This document shows positions 8,504 through 17,702 of a DNA stretch of 64,000 bases, piece by piece. Under the pieces are notes generated by a model that was not told where the DNA came from, searched no databases, and worked only from the letters and a program-made list of their open reading frames with translations. Position numbers and translations under genes: made by a program. Within the stretch, counting starts at the first letter, position 1. Every line of letters begins with the position of its first letter. Source of the DNA: Candidatus Heimdallarchaeota archaeon (GTDB lineage Archaea; Asgardarchaeota; Heimdallarchaeia; Heimdallarchaeales; Heimdallarchaeaceae); NCBI GenBank assembly GCA_030603365.1, contig JAUVXV010000015.1, forward strand, positions 1 to 64,000, written 5' to 3'.

Positions 8504-9679
8504 ATGTTAAAAGATAAGGTTTGTAAGTACATTGATGATAATAAAAACTTGTTATTTGAAGTTAGTAGAGAGATTTTCGAAAATCCAGAATTAAATTTTG
8601 AGGAATACAAAGCTTCCAAATTACTTGCATCAAAACTTGAAGAAGCGAAATTTGATGTTCAATTAGGGGTTGCTGATTTGGAGACAGCAATCTACGCTAC
8701 ACATCCAGTTAAATCTGAAGGTCCGACTGTCGCAATTCTAGGAGAGTATGACGCTTTACCAGAAATTGGTCATGGTTGCGGTCATAATCTAATTGCTGCT
8801 GCAGCACTTGGAGCAAGTTTAGCATTAGGTAATTTCATGGAAGAAATTCCAGGTAAGCTTATTTTTATGGGAACTCCTGCAGAAGAAGGTGGAGGGGGTA
8901 AGATTTTCATGATCAATGCTGGTCTCTTCAAAGATGTTGATGCGGCAATTATGTTTCATCCTTCAGCAACACGCAATATAGCTGGTAGGGGGGGTTTAGC
9001 TGTAACAAATGTAAAAATGGAATTTTTTGGTAAAACAGCTCATTCTTCATCTGAACCTGAGAAAGGCATCAATGCTCTAGATGGTGTTGTTCAAGCTTAT
9101 AATGCAATAAGTGCACTTCGACAACACATAAGTAGTGATGCTAGAATTCATGGAGTTATCACACATGGTGGAGTAAAACCAAATATAGTACCAGATTATG
9201 CTGCTGCAATATACTATGTCCGAGCATTAGATGATGACTATTGCCAAGAATTGGTTCAGAAAGTAGAAAATTGTGCAAAGGGAGCAGCTTTAAGCACTGG
9301 AGCGGAATTAAAATTTGAAATTGTTGGTCATTCCTATAAATCTAGAAATGTAAATAAAACGCTTGGGAAAGCATTTCTAAAGAATGTGTCTGCATTAGAT
9401 ATTCCGGTTCATCCTTTACCAGTTGGAAAAGGTTTGGGGTCAAGTGATATAGGAAATGTCAGTCATGAAGTTCCTACGATTCACCCCTATATAGGTATAA
9501 GTGAAACTGAAATCAATGTTCACTCGACTGATTTTGCGAAAGCAGCAATATCAGAATTTGGGCAAAACAGAATGCTTGTTGCTGCAAAAGCTTTAGCAAT
9601 GACAGCCCTGGATGTGTTCACTAAACCAGAATTGATAAAAGAAATGAAAGAGGAGTTTGAGAAAACCAAATCAAAATAA
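8504..9679 (+). CDS. M20-family metallo-amidohydrolase
   Basis: A 391-residue zinc amidohydrolase/peptidase of the M20D/ACY1-like group, which includes aminobenzoyl-glutamate and N-acyl amino acid hydrolases. Metal ligands are seen in GHGCGHN near residue 89 and in the PAEEGGGG segment near 126, where the first Glu is the usual catalytic base. The dimerisation or lid segment (FFGKTAHSSSEP) follows near 180, and a late His-containing stretch is near 345. The natural amide is unknown. Monocistronic spacing from both neighbours suggests separate transcription. Confidence 0.9.
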   Translation: MLKDKVCKYIDDNKNLLFEVSREIFENPELNFEEYKASKLLASKLEEAKFDVQLGVADLETAIYATHPVKSEGPTVAILGEYDALPEIGHGCGHNLIAAAALGASLALGNFMEEIPGKLIFMGTPAEEGGGGKIFMINAGLFKDVDAAIMFHPSATRNIAGRGGLAVTNVKMEFFGKTAHSSSEPEKGINALDGVVQAYNAISALRQHISSDARIHGVITHGGVKPNIVPDYAAAIYYVRALDDDYCQELVQKVENCAKGAALSTGAELKFEIVGHSYKSRNVNKTLGKAFLKNVSALDIPVHPLPVGKGLGSSDIGNVSHEVPTIHPYIGISETEINVHSTDFAKAAISEFGQNRMLVAAKALAMTALDVFTKPELIKEMKEEFEKTKSK

Positions 9680-9745
9680 ATAACTATTCTTGTCAATATT
9701 GATTTACATATAGTTAAATATTATTTACAGGTATGGGCTATTATC

Positions 9746-11053
9746 ATGAAAGTTTCAAAAGAGGATGTAAGATACTTAATCTTTGAAGGTGGAGGAGGAA
9801 AGGGTGTCGCTTATTTAGGAGCTGTTAAAGCTTTAGAAGAACTTGGTATTCTTTCTTATTTTGAAAAAGAAGTAAATGGGAAGACAGTTAATCGTTTGGA
9901 TTCTAAGAAAATTCATGGTGTTGCTGGTACTTCTGTAGGTTCATTTACAGCCCTTCTTATTGCATGTGGTTACACTCCGAAAGAAGCTGAGCATATTATC
10001 ACCGATAATATGGGTACTAAATTATTGGATTCAGTTGAATTTGATAAAATTCCAACTGTGTATACCTCTGAAAATCCTGCTTATGTTATTGATAATCCAT
10101 TTATTGAGACAGATCAATTGCTACTTGATAAATATTTGAGTAAATTTATAGAGAGTGAAAAGAAGACTTTTGGTGATTTCTTAAAAATTCCAGGAAAAGC
10201 TTTTTCTCAACTTAATTTTAAATTTCTTTCAACAGTGTTCAAATGGTATGTCTACTATGAAGCTAAGAAGGTAAACTTAGAAGAAGAAGAACATTCATAT
10301 CCACATGAGTTCATTGCTTCTGTGCCTGAAATTGTGAGCAAAGAAACAACAAAACGAGCATTTGATACGGTTGTGGGCAATCCTTCTGATAGTTTTAGTA
10401 GTCTAAAACACGAATATGGATATTTTCTTGCAACTGCTTTTCGAGAAGCTGTAGATAAGTGCATAGAACAAAAATCAGGAATAACAAATTGTACATTTAA
10501 ACAGTTCGCTGATTACTTTGAAATAGATTTAGTTGTTACTGGCTTTGATGTCGCGACTAATGAAGTCTTTTATTTCAGAAATAACGAAAAATGGGGAGAT
10601 CTTTGTGTAGCTGATGCAATTAGAATGTCAATTAGTATTCCTTTGGTTTTCAAACCTGTTTTAATGAGTATTGAAGAAGGAAAAATCAAATCAGCTCATA
10701 AAGAGAACTCACTGATTCACTACATTGTTGATGGTGGTTTAGGTAATTCTTTTCCTCTTCATGTATTTGATAAACCAAATTCTCAAAAATTGAATCCTAA
10801 AGTATTAGGCTTTAATCTAGACTTTATTCGACCATTTAGTGAAGGAAATACAACCTTTTTTGGTTTCTTAGAAAATATGTTCTTAGCTCTGCTGAAAATG
10901 ACTACAGAAACCCAATTTAGAACAAATGAAGAAAGAGATCAAGCTATCACACTCAATTCCAGAAATATCAGTGTTCTTGATTTTGACTATAAGGTCTTAC
11001 CTACTAATTTGATTGAAGAGTCTAGGAAAACAACATTAGAATACTTCCAGTAA
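9746..11053 (+). CDS. Patatin-like phospholipase
   Basis: A 435-residue lipid acyl hydrolase with the Ser-Asp dyad. The oxyanion loop GGGGKG is at 15-20, the nucleophile elbow GTSVG has Ser63, and the catalytic Asp lies in VDGGLGNSFPL near residue 329. An insertion of about 120 residues (about 100-230) separates the elbow from the rest of the core. It has no signal peptide, so it probably acts on membrane lipids from the cytoplasm. Archaeal ether lipids are poor substrates, so the real target is open. Confidence 0.9.
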   Translation: MKVSKEDVRYLIFEGGGGKGVAYLGAVKALEELGILSYFEKEVNGKTVNRLDSKKIHGVAGTSVGSFTALLIACGYTPKEAEHIITDNMGTKLLDSVEFDKIPTVYTSENPAYVIDNPFIETDQLLLDKYLSKFIESEKKTFGDFLKIPGKAFSQLNFKFLSTVFKWYVYYEAKKVNLEEEEHSYPHEFIASVPEIVSKETTKRAFDTVVGNPSDSFSSLKHEYGYFLATAFREAVDKCIEQKSGITNCTFKQFADYFEIDLVVTGFDVATNEVFYFRNNEKWGDLCVADAIRMSISIPLVFKPVLMSIEEGKIKSAHKENSLIHYIVDGGLGNSFPLHVFDKPNSQKLNPKVLGFNLDFIRPFSEGNTTFFGFLENMFLALLKMTTETQFRTNEERDQAITLNSRNISVLDFDYKVLPTNLIEESRKTTLEYFQ

Positions 11054-11098
11054 TTAAACAAAAAGTATTATATTGCCATAAAACTAGCTGAAATTAGG

Positions 11099-11107
11099 TT
11101 TTTAAAG
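11099..11107 (+). promoter_or_regulatory. TATA box of EEP membrane protein gene
   Basis: TTTTTAAAG lies about 26 nt before ATG 11129, the spacing expected for a leaderless archaeal transcript. Confidence 0.45.
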
Positions 11108-11128
11108 AAGTGGTAAATTATACTTTTT

Positions 11129-13132
11129 ATGTCAAATTTTAAAAAATACTTAGTTGGAGATTTTTCACTTATTGTACTTTTTTCAATTATATTCTTGTTT
11201 TTCTTTCAGACACTTTCCGATTTAGTAGAAAGAATTTATGCTTATGCTTTACTTAATCTAGAACCAGATGAAAATATTCTTGGATTATTATTCCTACTCT
11301 CACCTTTGGTATTGTTGTTCTTTTGGAAAAAAATACCAGATTTAGCTCTACTAATATCAGGTGAACTCATTATAATATCTCGATTGGTTGAACCTTTTGT
11401 AACAGGATTGTGGGTATATATCTTTGCAGGGCTCTCGGTAGCAAGTTTCTTAGTATTCTTTCCTGGATTTATCAGTCGGATTAAGAACAGAGAGGAAAAA
11501 GTTGGTTTTGATTTCGGTATCGGTCTAGCTTCAGCAGTAGGCTTATCTATTCTCTTTAGAACAGCAAATGCTACTATAGATATTTCACAATATGGTTGGT
11601 ATCAGGTAATAGGTTGGTTTCTAGGTATAATTGCATCACTAATACTTGTAGGATTGTATTTTAAATTCAAAACTAAATCAACTGAAAAAACTGAAGAAGA
11701 AAGAGAAAAGGTAAAATCCAGTTTCTGGAAGGTTCTCGGATTATCTATGGGGATTTTCAGCATTTTCATTGCTATATGGTTTACTTTCATGAGTCCAACA
11801 GTCATTTCCAGATGGACAGAAGGGAATTACATAGGGATAGTAATTGGTATTATGATTATGCTAGGAGCTTTTATCGGATTGAAACTCTGGAAACCAGATT
11901 TAGTTAACTACCTTAAACCTTGGATGTTATGGATGTGGAATGGTGTGTTTGCTTTATCCATGACTCTGACTGTGCTTGTTCATCAGATATTCTTCCCAAG
12001 TGGGTCAGCTGATTATCCTCTGTTAGCTCCTGCAACTGCTTGGTATCACCAAATACCTCTAGTAATAATGATTATAGCATCCCCGATATTATACCTTGAT
12101 TTCACTCTACTCACTAAAGAATTAATTAAGTTGAAACCTAAACCAGCAAAGCTGGGAGGAAGTTTTGTCATTGGTGGATTATTTATCATAATAATGATTT
12201 TTGTTCAAGTACTTCCTAATGTTTGGGGTCATCTTACTCCGATCAGTTTGGGATTCAGAGATCAATATTGGTTAGCATTCTTTATACCAGGACTTTTTGT
12301 AACATTAAGTACGCTTCTTGTAAAGAAAACTACTCTTACCTTTGAAAAAGTTGCGAAGAAATTCAATACTAAGCTTTTGATCTCATCCATCTTCAGTTTA
12401 ATCTTTATAGGAACTATTATCGGTGGTGTACTTACTGAACCTAGTCCCAATTATTCCGCAGATGGAAAAACTACACTGGTTATAATGACATTCAATGTCC
12501 AACAAGGAGTTAATGAAACTGGAGATAGGAACTACGATGGGCAGTTGGAACTAATCAGACAAGTTGATCCAGACATCATTGGTTTACAAGAATGTGATCC
12601 AACTCGCATATCCGGTGGTAATCTAGATATTGTACGCTATTTTGCTTCTAAATTAAACATGTACGCATATTATGGACCTAAAACAGTGACAAATACTTAT
12701 GGCTGTGCAATTCTATCTAAATTCCCAATAACAAACCCATTCTCATTCTTTGCATCAAGTGATCAAGAACAGATTGGTTCAGCTCAAGCCCAGATAACCG
12801 TTGGAACAACTATTTTCAATGTTGCTGTTCATCATCCTGATGGAGACTCAGAACAAATTAGAATTAACCAAAATCTAGAGATGCTTGAATTAGTAAATGG
12901 ATTGTCTAATGTAATCTTTATGGGAGATTTCAACTATTATCCTTATAGTCAGATGTACAATGACACACTTGCAGCAATTTTAACTGATTCTTACAATTTT
13001 GTACATGGGACTCCAGCAACAGACAATATCGATCACATCTTTTTGAGTGCTGGAACAACTGTTTTGAGTGCTCAATACATAGAAGAAGGTCAATCAGATC
13101 ATCCCGCATATTGGATAGAGATTAACCTTTAA
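11129..13132 (+). CDS. Polytopic membrane protein with C-terminal EEP (endo/exonuclease/phosphatase) domain
   Basis: A 667-residue fusion. Residues 1 to about 440 contain some 10-12 hydrophobic helices with charged loops. Residues about 450-667 are an endonuclease/exonuclease/phosphatase domain: MTFNVQQG with the Asn, LQECD with the metal-binding Glu, GDFNYYP, DNIDHIF and the final SDHPAYW. All key residues are present, so it should be an active metal-dependent phosphodiesterase or phosphatase facing one side of the membrane. A full-length paralogue is encoded at 23446 on the other strand. The substrate (lipid headgroup, nucleotide or DNA) is unknown. Confidence 0.88.
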   Translation: MSNFKKYLVGDFSLIVLFSIIFLFFFQTLSDLVERIYAYALLNLEPDENILGLLFLLSPLVLLFFWKKIPDLALLISGELIIISRLVEPFVTGLWVYIFAGLSVASFLVFFPGFISRIKNREEKVGFDFGIGLASAVGLSILFRTANATIDISQYGWYQVIGWFLGIIASLILVGLYFKFKTKSTEKTEEEREKVKSSFWKVLGLSMGIFSIFIAIWFTFMSPTVISRWTEGNYIGIVIGIMIMLGAFIGLKLWKPDLVNYLKPWMLWMWNGVFALSMTLTVLVHQIFFPSGSADYPLLAPATAWYHQIPLVIMIIASPILYLDFTLLTKELIKLKPKPAKLGGSFVIGGLFIIIMIFVQVLPNVWGHLTPISLGFRDQYWLAFFIPGLFVTLSTLLVKKTTLTFEKVAKKFNTKLLISSIFSLIFIGTIIGGVLTEPSPNYSADGKTTLVIMTFNVQQGVNETGDRNYDGQLELIRQVDPDIIGLQECDPTRISGGNLDIVRYFASKLNMYAYYGPKTVTNTYGCAILSKFPITNPFSFFASSDQEQIGSAQAQITVGTTIFNVAVHHPDGDSEQIRINQNLEMLELVNGLSNVIFMGDFNYYPYSQMYNDTLAAILTDSYNFVHGTPATDNIDHIFLSAGTTVLSAQYIEEGQSDHPAYWIEINL

Positions 13133-13159
13133 TCTCTTCTTTTTCTTCTTAAAATCATA

Positions 13160-13702
13160 TCATTTCTTTTTGAACAAAATTACTCTTTCTTTTTGTTCCA
13201 GAAATTCAAATTTACCATCTTTAGTGATTTGAGGGAGGTATTTTTCTATAGGTTTGCCTGATTTTTGTATAGCTATAAGACCATCTGGTTTCAATATTCG
13301 ATGCATCTCAGTAAATACTTCATCAAGAATAGAGGTTAAATTATGAAAAACACCAAAGAAAAATGCTACGTCTATACTATCATTTTCTAAGGAAGTTTTT
13401 GTTACATCTTCTAGCATAACTTGAGCATTTGTTGTACTAGATTTACGTAGCTTTTTCTCAACTTTCTTAATGAAAATAGGATTAATATCATTTGCATAGA
13501 CATATCCATCTTCACCGACTATTTCAGCAGCTGGTAATGTAAAAAAACCTGGACCACATCCTACTTCGAGAACATTATCTCCTTTCTTTATACCTGCAGA
13601 GAGTAACATTTTATCAGCATTAACAAACAATCTAATAAGATAATCGTGTATCAATGATATAAATGCGGCTTCTACTCGATCATGGGTTGACATTTTATTC
13701 AA
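13160..13702 (-). CDS. Class I SAM-dependent methyltransferase
   Basis: A 180-residue methyltransferase with the Rossmann SAM motif LEVGCGPGFF near residues 46-55, an acidic residue at the end of strand 2 (ANDINP), motif II around DVAFFFGVFHNL, and the later EMHRILKPDG segment typical of the UbiE/type 11 group. The substrate is unknown. It is convergent with the EEP gene. Confidence 0.88.
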   Translation of the reverse strand: MNKMSTHDRVEAAFISLIHDYLIRLFVNADKMLLSAGIKKGDNVLEVGCGPGFFTLPAAEIVGEDGYVYANDINPIFIKKVEKKLRKSSTTNAQVMLEDVTKTSLENDSIDVAFFFGVFHNLTSILDEVFTEMHRILKPDGLIAIQKSGKPIEKYLPQITKDGKFEFLEQKERVILFKKK

Positions 13703-13806
13703 ATAAACACAATGTAATATAGGTATTTTAATTTATTTCAATAACCATCAGCATAAGCTTGGTACATATTTCTAAAGTAAACTTAGAAGACAACTAATGT
13801 TTAGCG

Positions 13807-13875
13807 TTTGCGTAAATTGCAAGGGTTTATATACCCACGATGAGAATGACAATTAACGTTTGCACAATTTGCAAA
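13807..13875 (+). promoter_or_regulatory. Promoter of the ABC operon flanked by two palindromic operators
   Basis: A TATA box (TTTATATA, about 13826-13833) is flanked by two similar palindromes. The downstream copy is a perfect TTTGCA-n5-TGCAAA at 13859-13875, close to the expected transcription start. The upstream copy, TTTGCG-n5-TGCAAG at 13807-13823, has the same half-site spacing. Their centres are 52 bp apart. A dimeric regulator bound here would block TATA access and elongation. The winged-helix gene at 16909 is a natural candidate, but this is inference. Confidence 0.6.
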
Positions 13876-13889
13876 GGCATGTGATATTT

Positions 13890-14942
13890 ATGCCACAAAA
13901 CAATAAGGAAATCATAATAAATTTAAAAAATTTGACGAAAAGATTTGGTTCATTCACAGCAGTTTCTAATTTTAACCTAGAAATTAGGAAGGGTGAAATT
14001 ATAGGGTTACTTGGACCAAATGGAGCAGGTAAAACGACCACTATGAAGATGATAGCTAGGTTGTTAAATCCTGATGAAGGAGAAATTTGGATCAAAGATA
14101 ATGGCAATTTAGAATTATTAACTGGAAAAAATATGGTTACATTATTAGATCATATAGGTTTCTTGATTGAAAATCCAACTTTCTATGAACATATGACACC
14201 TCGAAAGATATTGTCATATTTTGCAATTTTGAAAGGGTATCCTAAGAAAAAGATACCAAAGAGAATCGAAGAAGTTCTAGCACTAGTAGGTTTGACTGAT
14301 TGGATTGACAAAAAGGTAGGTACGTTTTCAAAAGGTATGAAGCAGAAATTAGGTGTAGTTTCAGCACTTATTCATGACCCTGATATTCTGATTCTAGATG
14401 AACCTCAAACAGGTTTAGATCCAAAAGCTAGAAGGGAAACCCGAGAGATGTTTTTAAAACTAAAGAATCAGGGTAAAACTATTTTCCTTAGCAGTCATCT
14501 TCTTTATGAAGTTAGTGAGATTTCAGATAGAATCGCAATAATTAACCAAGGTAAGTTAATTGCTTTTGATACCATGAAGAACTTAGAAATGGCTTCTAAA
14601 GATATAAAACTTCAGATTCAATTAATGGAATTACCAGTTGATATCGAAAAGAAGAGAGTTGAACTAGAAGAAATAATTTTACCGTACACTGGACTGAAAC
14701 TTAAATCAAAAATAGTTTCTTTTAATCCAGAGCTGAAAATTTTTGAAGCTAGGTTCAATGGAGAATTGACAAACCAAAGAAAAATTCTAGAGGAATTGAC
14801 TAAAAAAGAGATTGACATAGTTAATTTTTCAGTTCCTAGAGCTAATGCTTTAGAGGATTTGTATATACAACTTATTGCTGGTGTAGCAACTGAGGAGGTT
14901 GCAGAACCGCAAGCAATTATCAAGGGAGATAGAGGTGATTAG
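13890..14942 (+). CDS. ABC transporter ATP-binding protein
   Basis: A 350-residue ATPase subunit of an ABC-2 type exporter. Walker A GPNGAGKT is at 42-49, the signature is FSKGMKQK, Walker B is LILDEP followed by the D-loop, and the switch His is in SSHLL. About 110 residues beyond the core form the C-terminal domain common in ABC-2 exporters. The frame is open from a TTG at 13860 inside the operator; ATG 13890 gives the natural start. Its stop abuts the permease start, with GGTGA overlapping its last codons, so the two are translationally coupled. Confidence 0.93.
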   Translation: MPQNNKEIIINLKNLTKRFGSFTAVSNFNLEIRKGEIIGLLGPNGAGKTTTMKMIARLLNPDEGEIWIKDNGNLELLTGKNMVTLLDHIGFLIENPTFYEHMTPRKILSYFAILKGYPKKKIPKRIEEVLALVGLTDWIDKKVGTFSKGMKQKLGVVSALIHDPDILILDEPQTGLDPKARRETREMFLKLKNQGKTIFLSSHLLYEVSEISDRIAIINQGKLIAFDTMKNLEMASKDIKLQIQLMELPVDIEKKRVELEEIILPYTGLKLKSKIVSFNPELKIFEARFNGELTNQRKILEELTKKEIDIVNFSVPRANALEDLYIQLIAGVATEEVAEPQAIIKGDRGD

Positions 14943-15854
14943 ATGAATATAGTAAAGGAAGAAACAATTGAATCACGTATGGATAAAGTTCCAGTTGGTT
15001 TAAAGAAGAGTTTAACACAAGTAGGAGCAACAGTAACCTTCGAATTTAAACGTAATCTGAAGAACATGTTCATTTCGTTTGGAATAGCAGTAGGGATCTA
15101 TATTCTCTCCTTAGTAATAAATTTGATTCAAGAAGGAAGAGGAGCTGAAAGTCCCGCATCTGCTGGAGAATACTTAACATCATATTTAGGCATGATAGGA
15201 TTCTTCATACTAATCATAGCAGTAATGTTCGCAGGAAATATTATCGCTTTAGATTATGACAAACATACTGGAAATTTAATATTTCCAAAAATTACTAAAG
15301 GAAGACTCTTCTTGGGAAGAGTAATTGCACGATATCTGTTATCTGCTTTAGCAGTTCTAGTATACTATGTATTAATTGGAGCTACAGCGCTAATCAAGTA
15401 TGGTGATCTACCAATAGAAATTTTGGCGTCGTTAGGGTGGGCAATGCTATATACATTTGCAGTTTTTGCTCTTGTTGCGTTTTTCAGTAGTTTTCTTAAG
15501 AAAACATCCACAACAATTGTAGTAAGTTTAGTAATGATGTTGATGGTATTCAACTTAGGTACTACTATTCTAATGATGACTGGAGTTACATGGGAACCTT
15601 TGTTCATTCTAACATACTATGCAAATATTATTACATATAGCGTTGGTTATTCAGTTGCAGGGGTGTTTGTAATCGGGTTACCCACTGAGAGATTTCTTGA
15701 AGGATCAATAGGACCTGGAGTGGGAGGAGATGGACCTACATTTATGCGATGGATAACACCTGATGTAACAGGAGCAATCATTGGAATGATAATTTATTCA
15801 GTAATATTAATTGGTGCAGCTTATCTCTTTTTCCGCAGAAGACAGCAAAAATAG
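14943..15854 (+). CDS. ABC-2 type permease
   Basis: A 303-residue integral membrane subunit with about six hydrophobic helices (first near 37-55, last near 275-297 followed by RRRQQK). It starts directly behind the stop of the ATPase gene and forms the exporter with it. The substrate is unknown; ABC-2 exporters carry lipids, polysaccharides, peptides or drugs. Confidence 0.88.
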   Translation: MNIVKEETIESRMDKVPVGLKKSLTQVGATVTFEFKRNLKNMFISFGIAVGIYILSLVINLIQEGRGAESPASAGEYLTSYLGMIGFFILIIAVMFAGNIIALDYDKHTGNLIFPKITKGRLFLGRVIARYLLSALAVLVYYVLIGATALIKYGDLPIEILASLGWAMLYTFAVFALVAFFSSFLKKTSTTIVVSLVMMLMVFNLGTTILMMTGVTWEPLFILTYYANIITYSVGYSVAGVFVIGLPTERFLEGSIGPGVGGDGPTFMRWITPDVTGAIIGMIIYSVILIGAAYLFFRRRQQK

Positions 15855-15870
15855 AGTGAAGGATTTTGAT

Positions 15871-15936
15871 GAGAACACACATAGTTTCACTATTTCTTTT
15901 GAACTCACCGGTTCAAGTAAAAGAATCTGTGTTCTC
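15871..15936. repeat. Long interrupted hairpin (terminator or attenuator candidate)
   Basis: A perfect 9-bp outer stem (GAGAACACA at 15871 with TGTGTTCTC ending at 15936) encloses an inner hairpin: TTGAAC/GTTCAA with a 6-nt loop, flanked by TTCTT/AAGAA. It is followed by T-rich sequence. It sits between the permease stop and a separate TATA box for the next gene, so a terminator or processing signal is the simplest reading. Confidence 0.55.
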
Positions 15937-15970
15937 TTCCTTCATTTTAATACCTTTTCAAATTAGAAAA

Positions 15971-15980
15971 GAATATAAAG
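15971..15980 (+). promoter_or_regulatory. TATA box for membrane protein gene at 16002
   Basis: GAATATAAAG is centred about 26 nt before ATG 16002 with no Shine-Dalgarno sequence between, which predicts an independent leaderless start behind the hairpin at 15871-15936. Confidence 0.45.
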
Positions 15981-16001
15981 AATCTACAGAGTTGATAATG
16001 C

Positions 16002-16904
16002 ATGGACGAGGTAAAATCTCCAAAAGTATCTGAAACACAAACTGATTTCAGAGTTAGTTGGCAGTTGTTTAAGTCTAATTATAAAGCTTTTATTGCTACT
16101 GAGATTTTTGCAGTTCTAGCTTTTATCATAATCAATGCAATTATTATTGGAATTATAGTTTTGATTTTCTATTTAGCTCCAAACCTAGAAGTTGCCGATC
16201 TTAATCCAAGAACTGCATCCGATGTAAAAATAACTTTCAGGATGTATGGATTAATCGCAATCTTAGCATATCTAACTATGGCTGGTTTTTTGTATTCTCA
16301 ATATGGTCTTGCGTATGATATTTTTTCCTCAGGTGACATGTTTACTGAATTCAAAAAAGCATTCAGTTATTTTAAAAGCCATTGGTGGAAATACATCTTA
16401 CTAATATTTGTCACAGGTTTTGGGTTCTTGATTCCTGTAAGACGAATTGGAGAAAATCCTCCTAGACCGATTAGTGATCAAGCTGAAATCCTATCAATTA
16501 TTTTCATGGTTTTTAGGGTTGTTATTCTATTTGTATTCCTGGTTTTATTTAGTGCTACTTTACCAAGTGTAACTGCTCAAGGTAATCTCAAAAACAGTTT
16601 TGTAGAATCAATACGTATAGTAAAGAAAGATTACAAGAGACTCCTGAAAAGCTGGGGAATATATTTCATAATTTTTACATTACCAATATTCGCAGTTTCT
16701 TTAACGCTAACACTACTCATGCCAATCATCACAGGAACTGTCTGGGTAACAATTCTAATTATATTATTAATCTTGCTTTATGCAATTAAGTTGTTTATCG
16801 GTTTTCCAATGATGTCTTTGATTGCCACTAGAATATATAATACTGTCAATTTTGAGAGATTCAAACCACTTGTAGAAGAAAAAAATACATCTAAAAGAGA
16901 GTGA
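16002..16904 (+). CDS. Polytopic membrane protein of unknown function
   Basis: A 300-residue integral membrane protein with about six hydrophobic segments, in pairs around residues 30-60, 85-110, 125-145, 165-190, 215-245 and 247-275. No enzymatic motif was recognised. It has a predicted promoter of its own and is followed 4 nt later by the winged-helix gene, so these two form a unit downstream of the ABC exporter genes. Confidence 0.75.
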   Translation: MDEVKSPKVSETQTDFRVSWQLFKSNYKAFIATEIFAVLAFIIINAIIIGIIVLIFYLAPNLEVADLNPRTASDVKITFRMYGLIAILAYLTMAGFLYSQYGLAYDIFSSGDMFTEFKKAFSYFKSHWWKYILLIFVTGFGFLIPVRRIGENPPRPISDQAEILSIIFMVFRVVILFVFLVLFSATLPSVTAQGNLKNSFVESIRIVKKDYKRLLKSWGIYFIIFTLPIFAVSLTLTLLMPIITGTVWVTILIILLILLYAIKLFIGFPMMSLIATRIYNTVNFERFKPLVEEKNTSKRE

Positions 16905-16908
16905 ATAT

Positions 16909-17232
16909 ATGAGTTCTGAGAAGGATATGGAAATTGATAAAGGAACATCAATAAAAGATGAATTTCTAGTTACAGATCCTTCAGCTGTTCCAGTTATGTT
17001 TCATAATAAAAAAAACTTAATCCTGAAACTATTAATTCAGAACGAAATGACTATTATTGATTTGAAACATAAAACAGGAATGAATCCTGGAACAATTAAA
17101 AGACATCTAAATGATTTATTAGAGTTCAATCTAATTTATATCTCTAGAGAACAAATAAGTGACTATGGTATTGTAATGAAATATTACATAGCTACAGCTA
17201 AGAGATATAAATTTGAAATGTCTTGGCCTTAA
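16909..17232 (+). CDS. Winged-helix DNA-binding regulator (ArsR-like)
   Basis: A 107-residue protein. Residues about 30-75 form a winged helix-turn-helix: two helices, then MTIIDLKHKTGMNPGTIKRH as the helix-turn-helix, and a beta-wing ending near MKYYIA. No metal-binding Cys or His cluster is present, so it is not a classical metal sensor. Only 4 nt separate it from the preceding membrane protein gene. It is a good candidate for the protein binding the palindromes at 13807-13875 or 17275-17301. Confidence 0.8.
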   Translation: MSSEKDMEIDKGTSIKDEFLVTDPSAVPVMFHNKKNLILKLLIQNEMTIIDLKHKTGMNPGTIKRHLNDLLEFNLIYISREQISDYGIVMKYYIATAKRYKFEMSWP

Positions 17233-17274
17233 ACTGTTGACAATAAGTAAGAGATTACTCTATTCATGTAAATA

Positions 17275-17301
17275 TCACAACTTGTGACCATAAATTGTGA
17301 T
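17275..17301. promoter_or_regulatory. TCACAA/TTGTGA palindrome with an extra half-site
   Basis: TCACAA-C-TTGTGA (17275-17287) is a perfect inverted repeat around a single base, followed eight bases later by another TTGTGAT half-site (17295-17301). It lies between the winged-helix gene and the elongation-factor-like gene, upstream of the latter's AT-rich promoter. It is a likely operator; the binding protein is unknown. Confidence 0.45.
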
Positions 17302-17421
17302 TTATGCTTTTAATAATTGAATTATCCTTTGATTCATGAGTACTCCAAGATATCTTCCTACAAAACGAGATTTCAGAAACATTAAAAAATAATATTATAG
17401 ATAATATCATTGGTGATAAAA

Positions 17422-17676
17422 GTGAACAAAAAGAAGGTTGGAACTGTATTCAAATTCTTCGTACAACCTAGTGTCGCAGCAATTGAAGTAGAAAGAAAGC
17501 TAAGCATTGGTGATGAGTTACTTTTTCTAGGTGCAACAACCGATTTCAGAATGAAAGTAGTTTCAATGCAGATAGAGGGTAAAGAAGTAGAAGTTGTTAA
17601 GAAAGGTCAACAAGTTGGTATTAAGGTTCCCAAAAGAGTTAGACCAAATGATGATGTATTCAAAATAGAAGAATAG
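17422..17676 (+). CDS. Translation elongation factor-like (EF-Tu domain 2-type) protein
   Basis: An 84-residue beta-barrel protein resembling domain 2 of translational GTPases, as found in small archaeal 'translation elongation factor-like' proteins and at the end of U32 peptidases. The pattern GTVFKFFVQPSVAAIEV, then LSIGDELLFLG, VVSMQIEGKEVEVVKKGQ and GIKV fits the six-stranded barrel. The frame is open from TTG 17410, but GGTGA at 17412-17416 is 5 nt before GTG 17422, which is chosen. There is no GTPase domain, so it probably binds RNA or another protein. Confidence 0.8.
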   Translation: MNKKKVGTVFKFFVQPSVAAIEVERKLSIGDELLFLGATTDFRMKVVSMQIEGKEVEVVKKGQQVGIKVPKRVRPNDDVFKIEE

Positions 17677-17702
17677 AAAAAAAAAGAAGTGGAGTAAGAG
17701 CA

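Noticed and set aside
13860..13889. TTG at 13860 as start of the ABC ATPase
   Set aside because: It lies inside the operator palindrome near the predicted transcription start; ATG 13890 gives the normal N-terminus.
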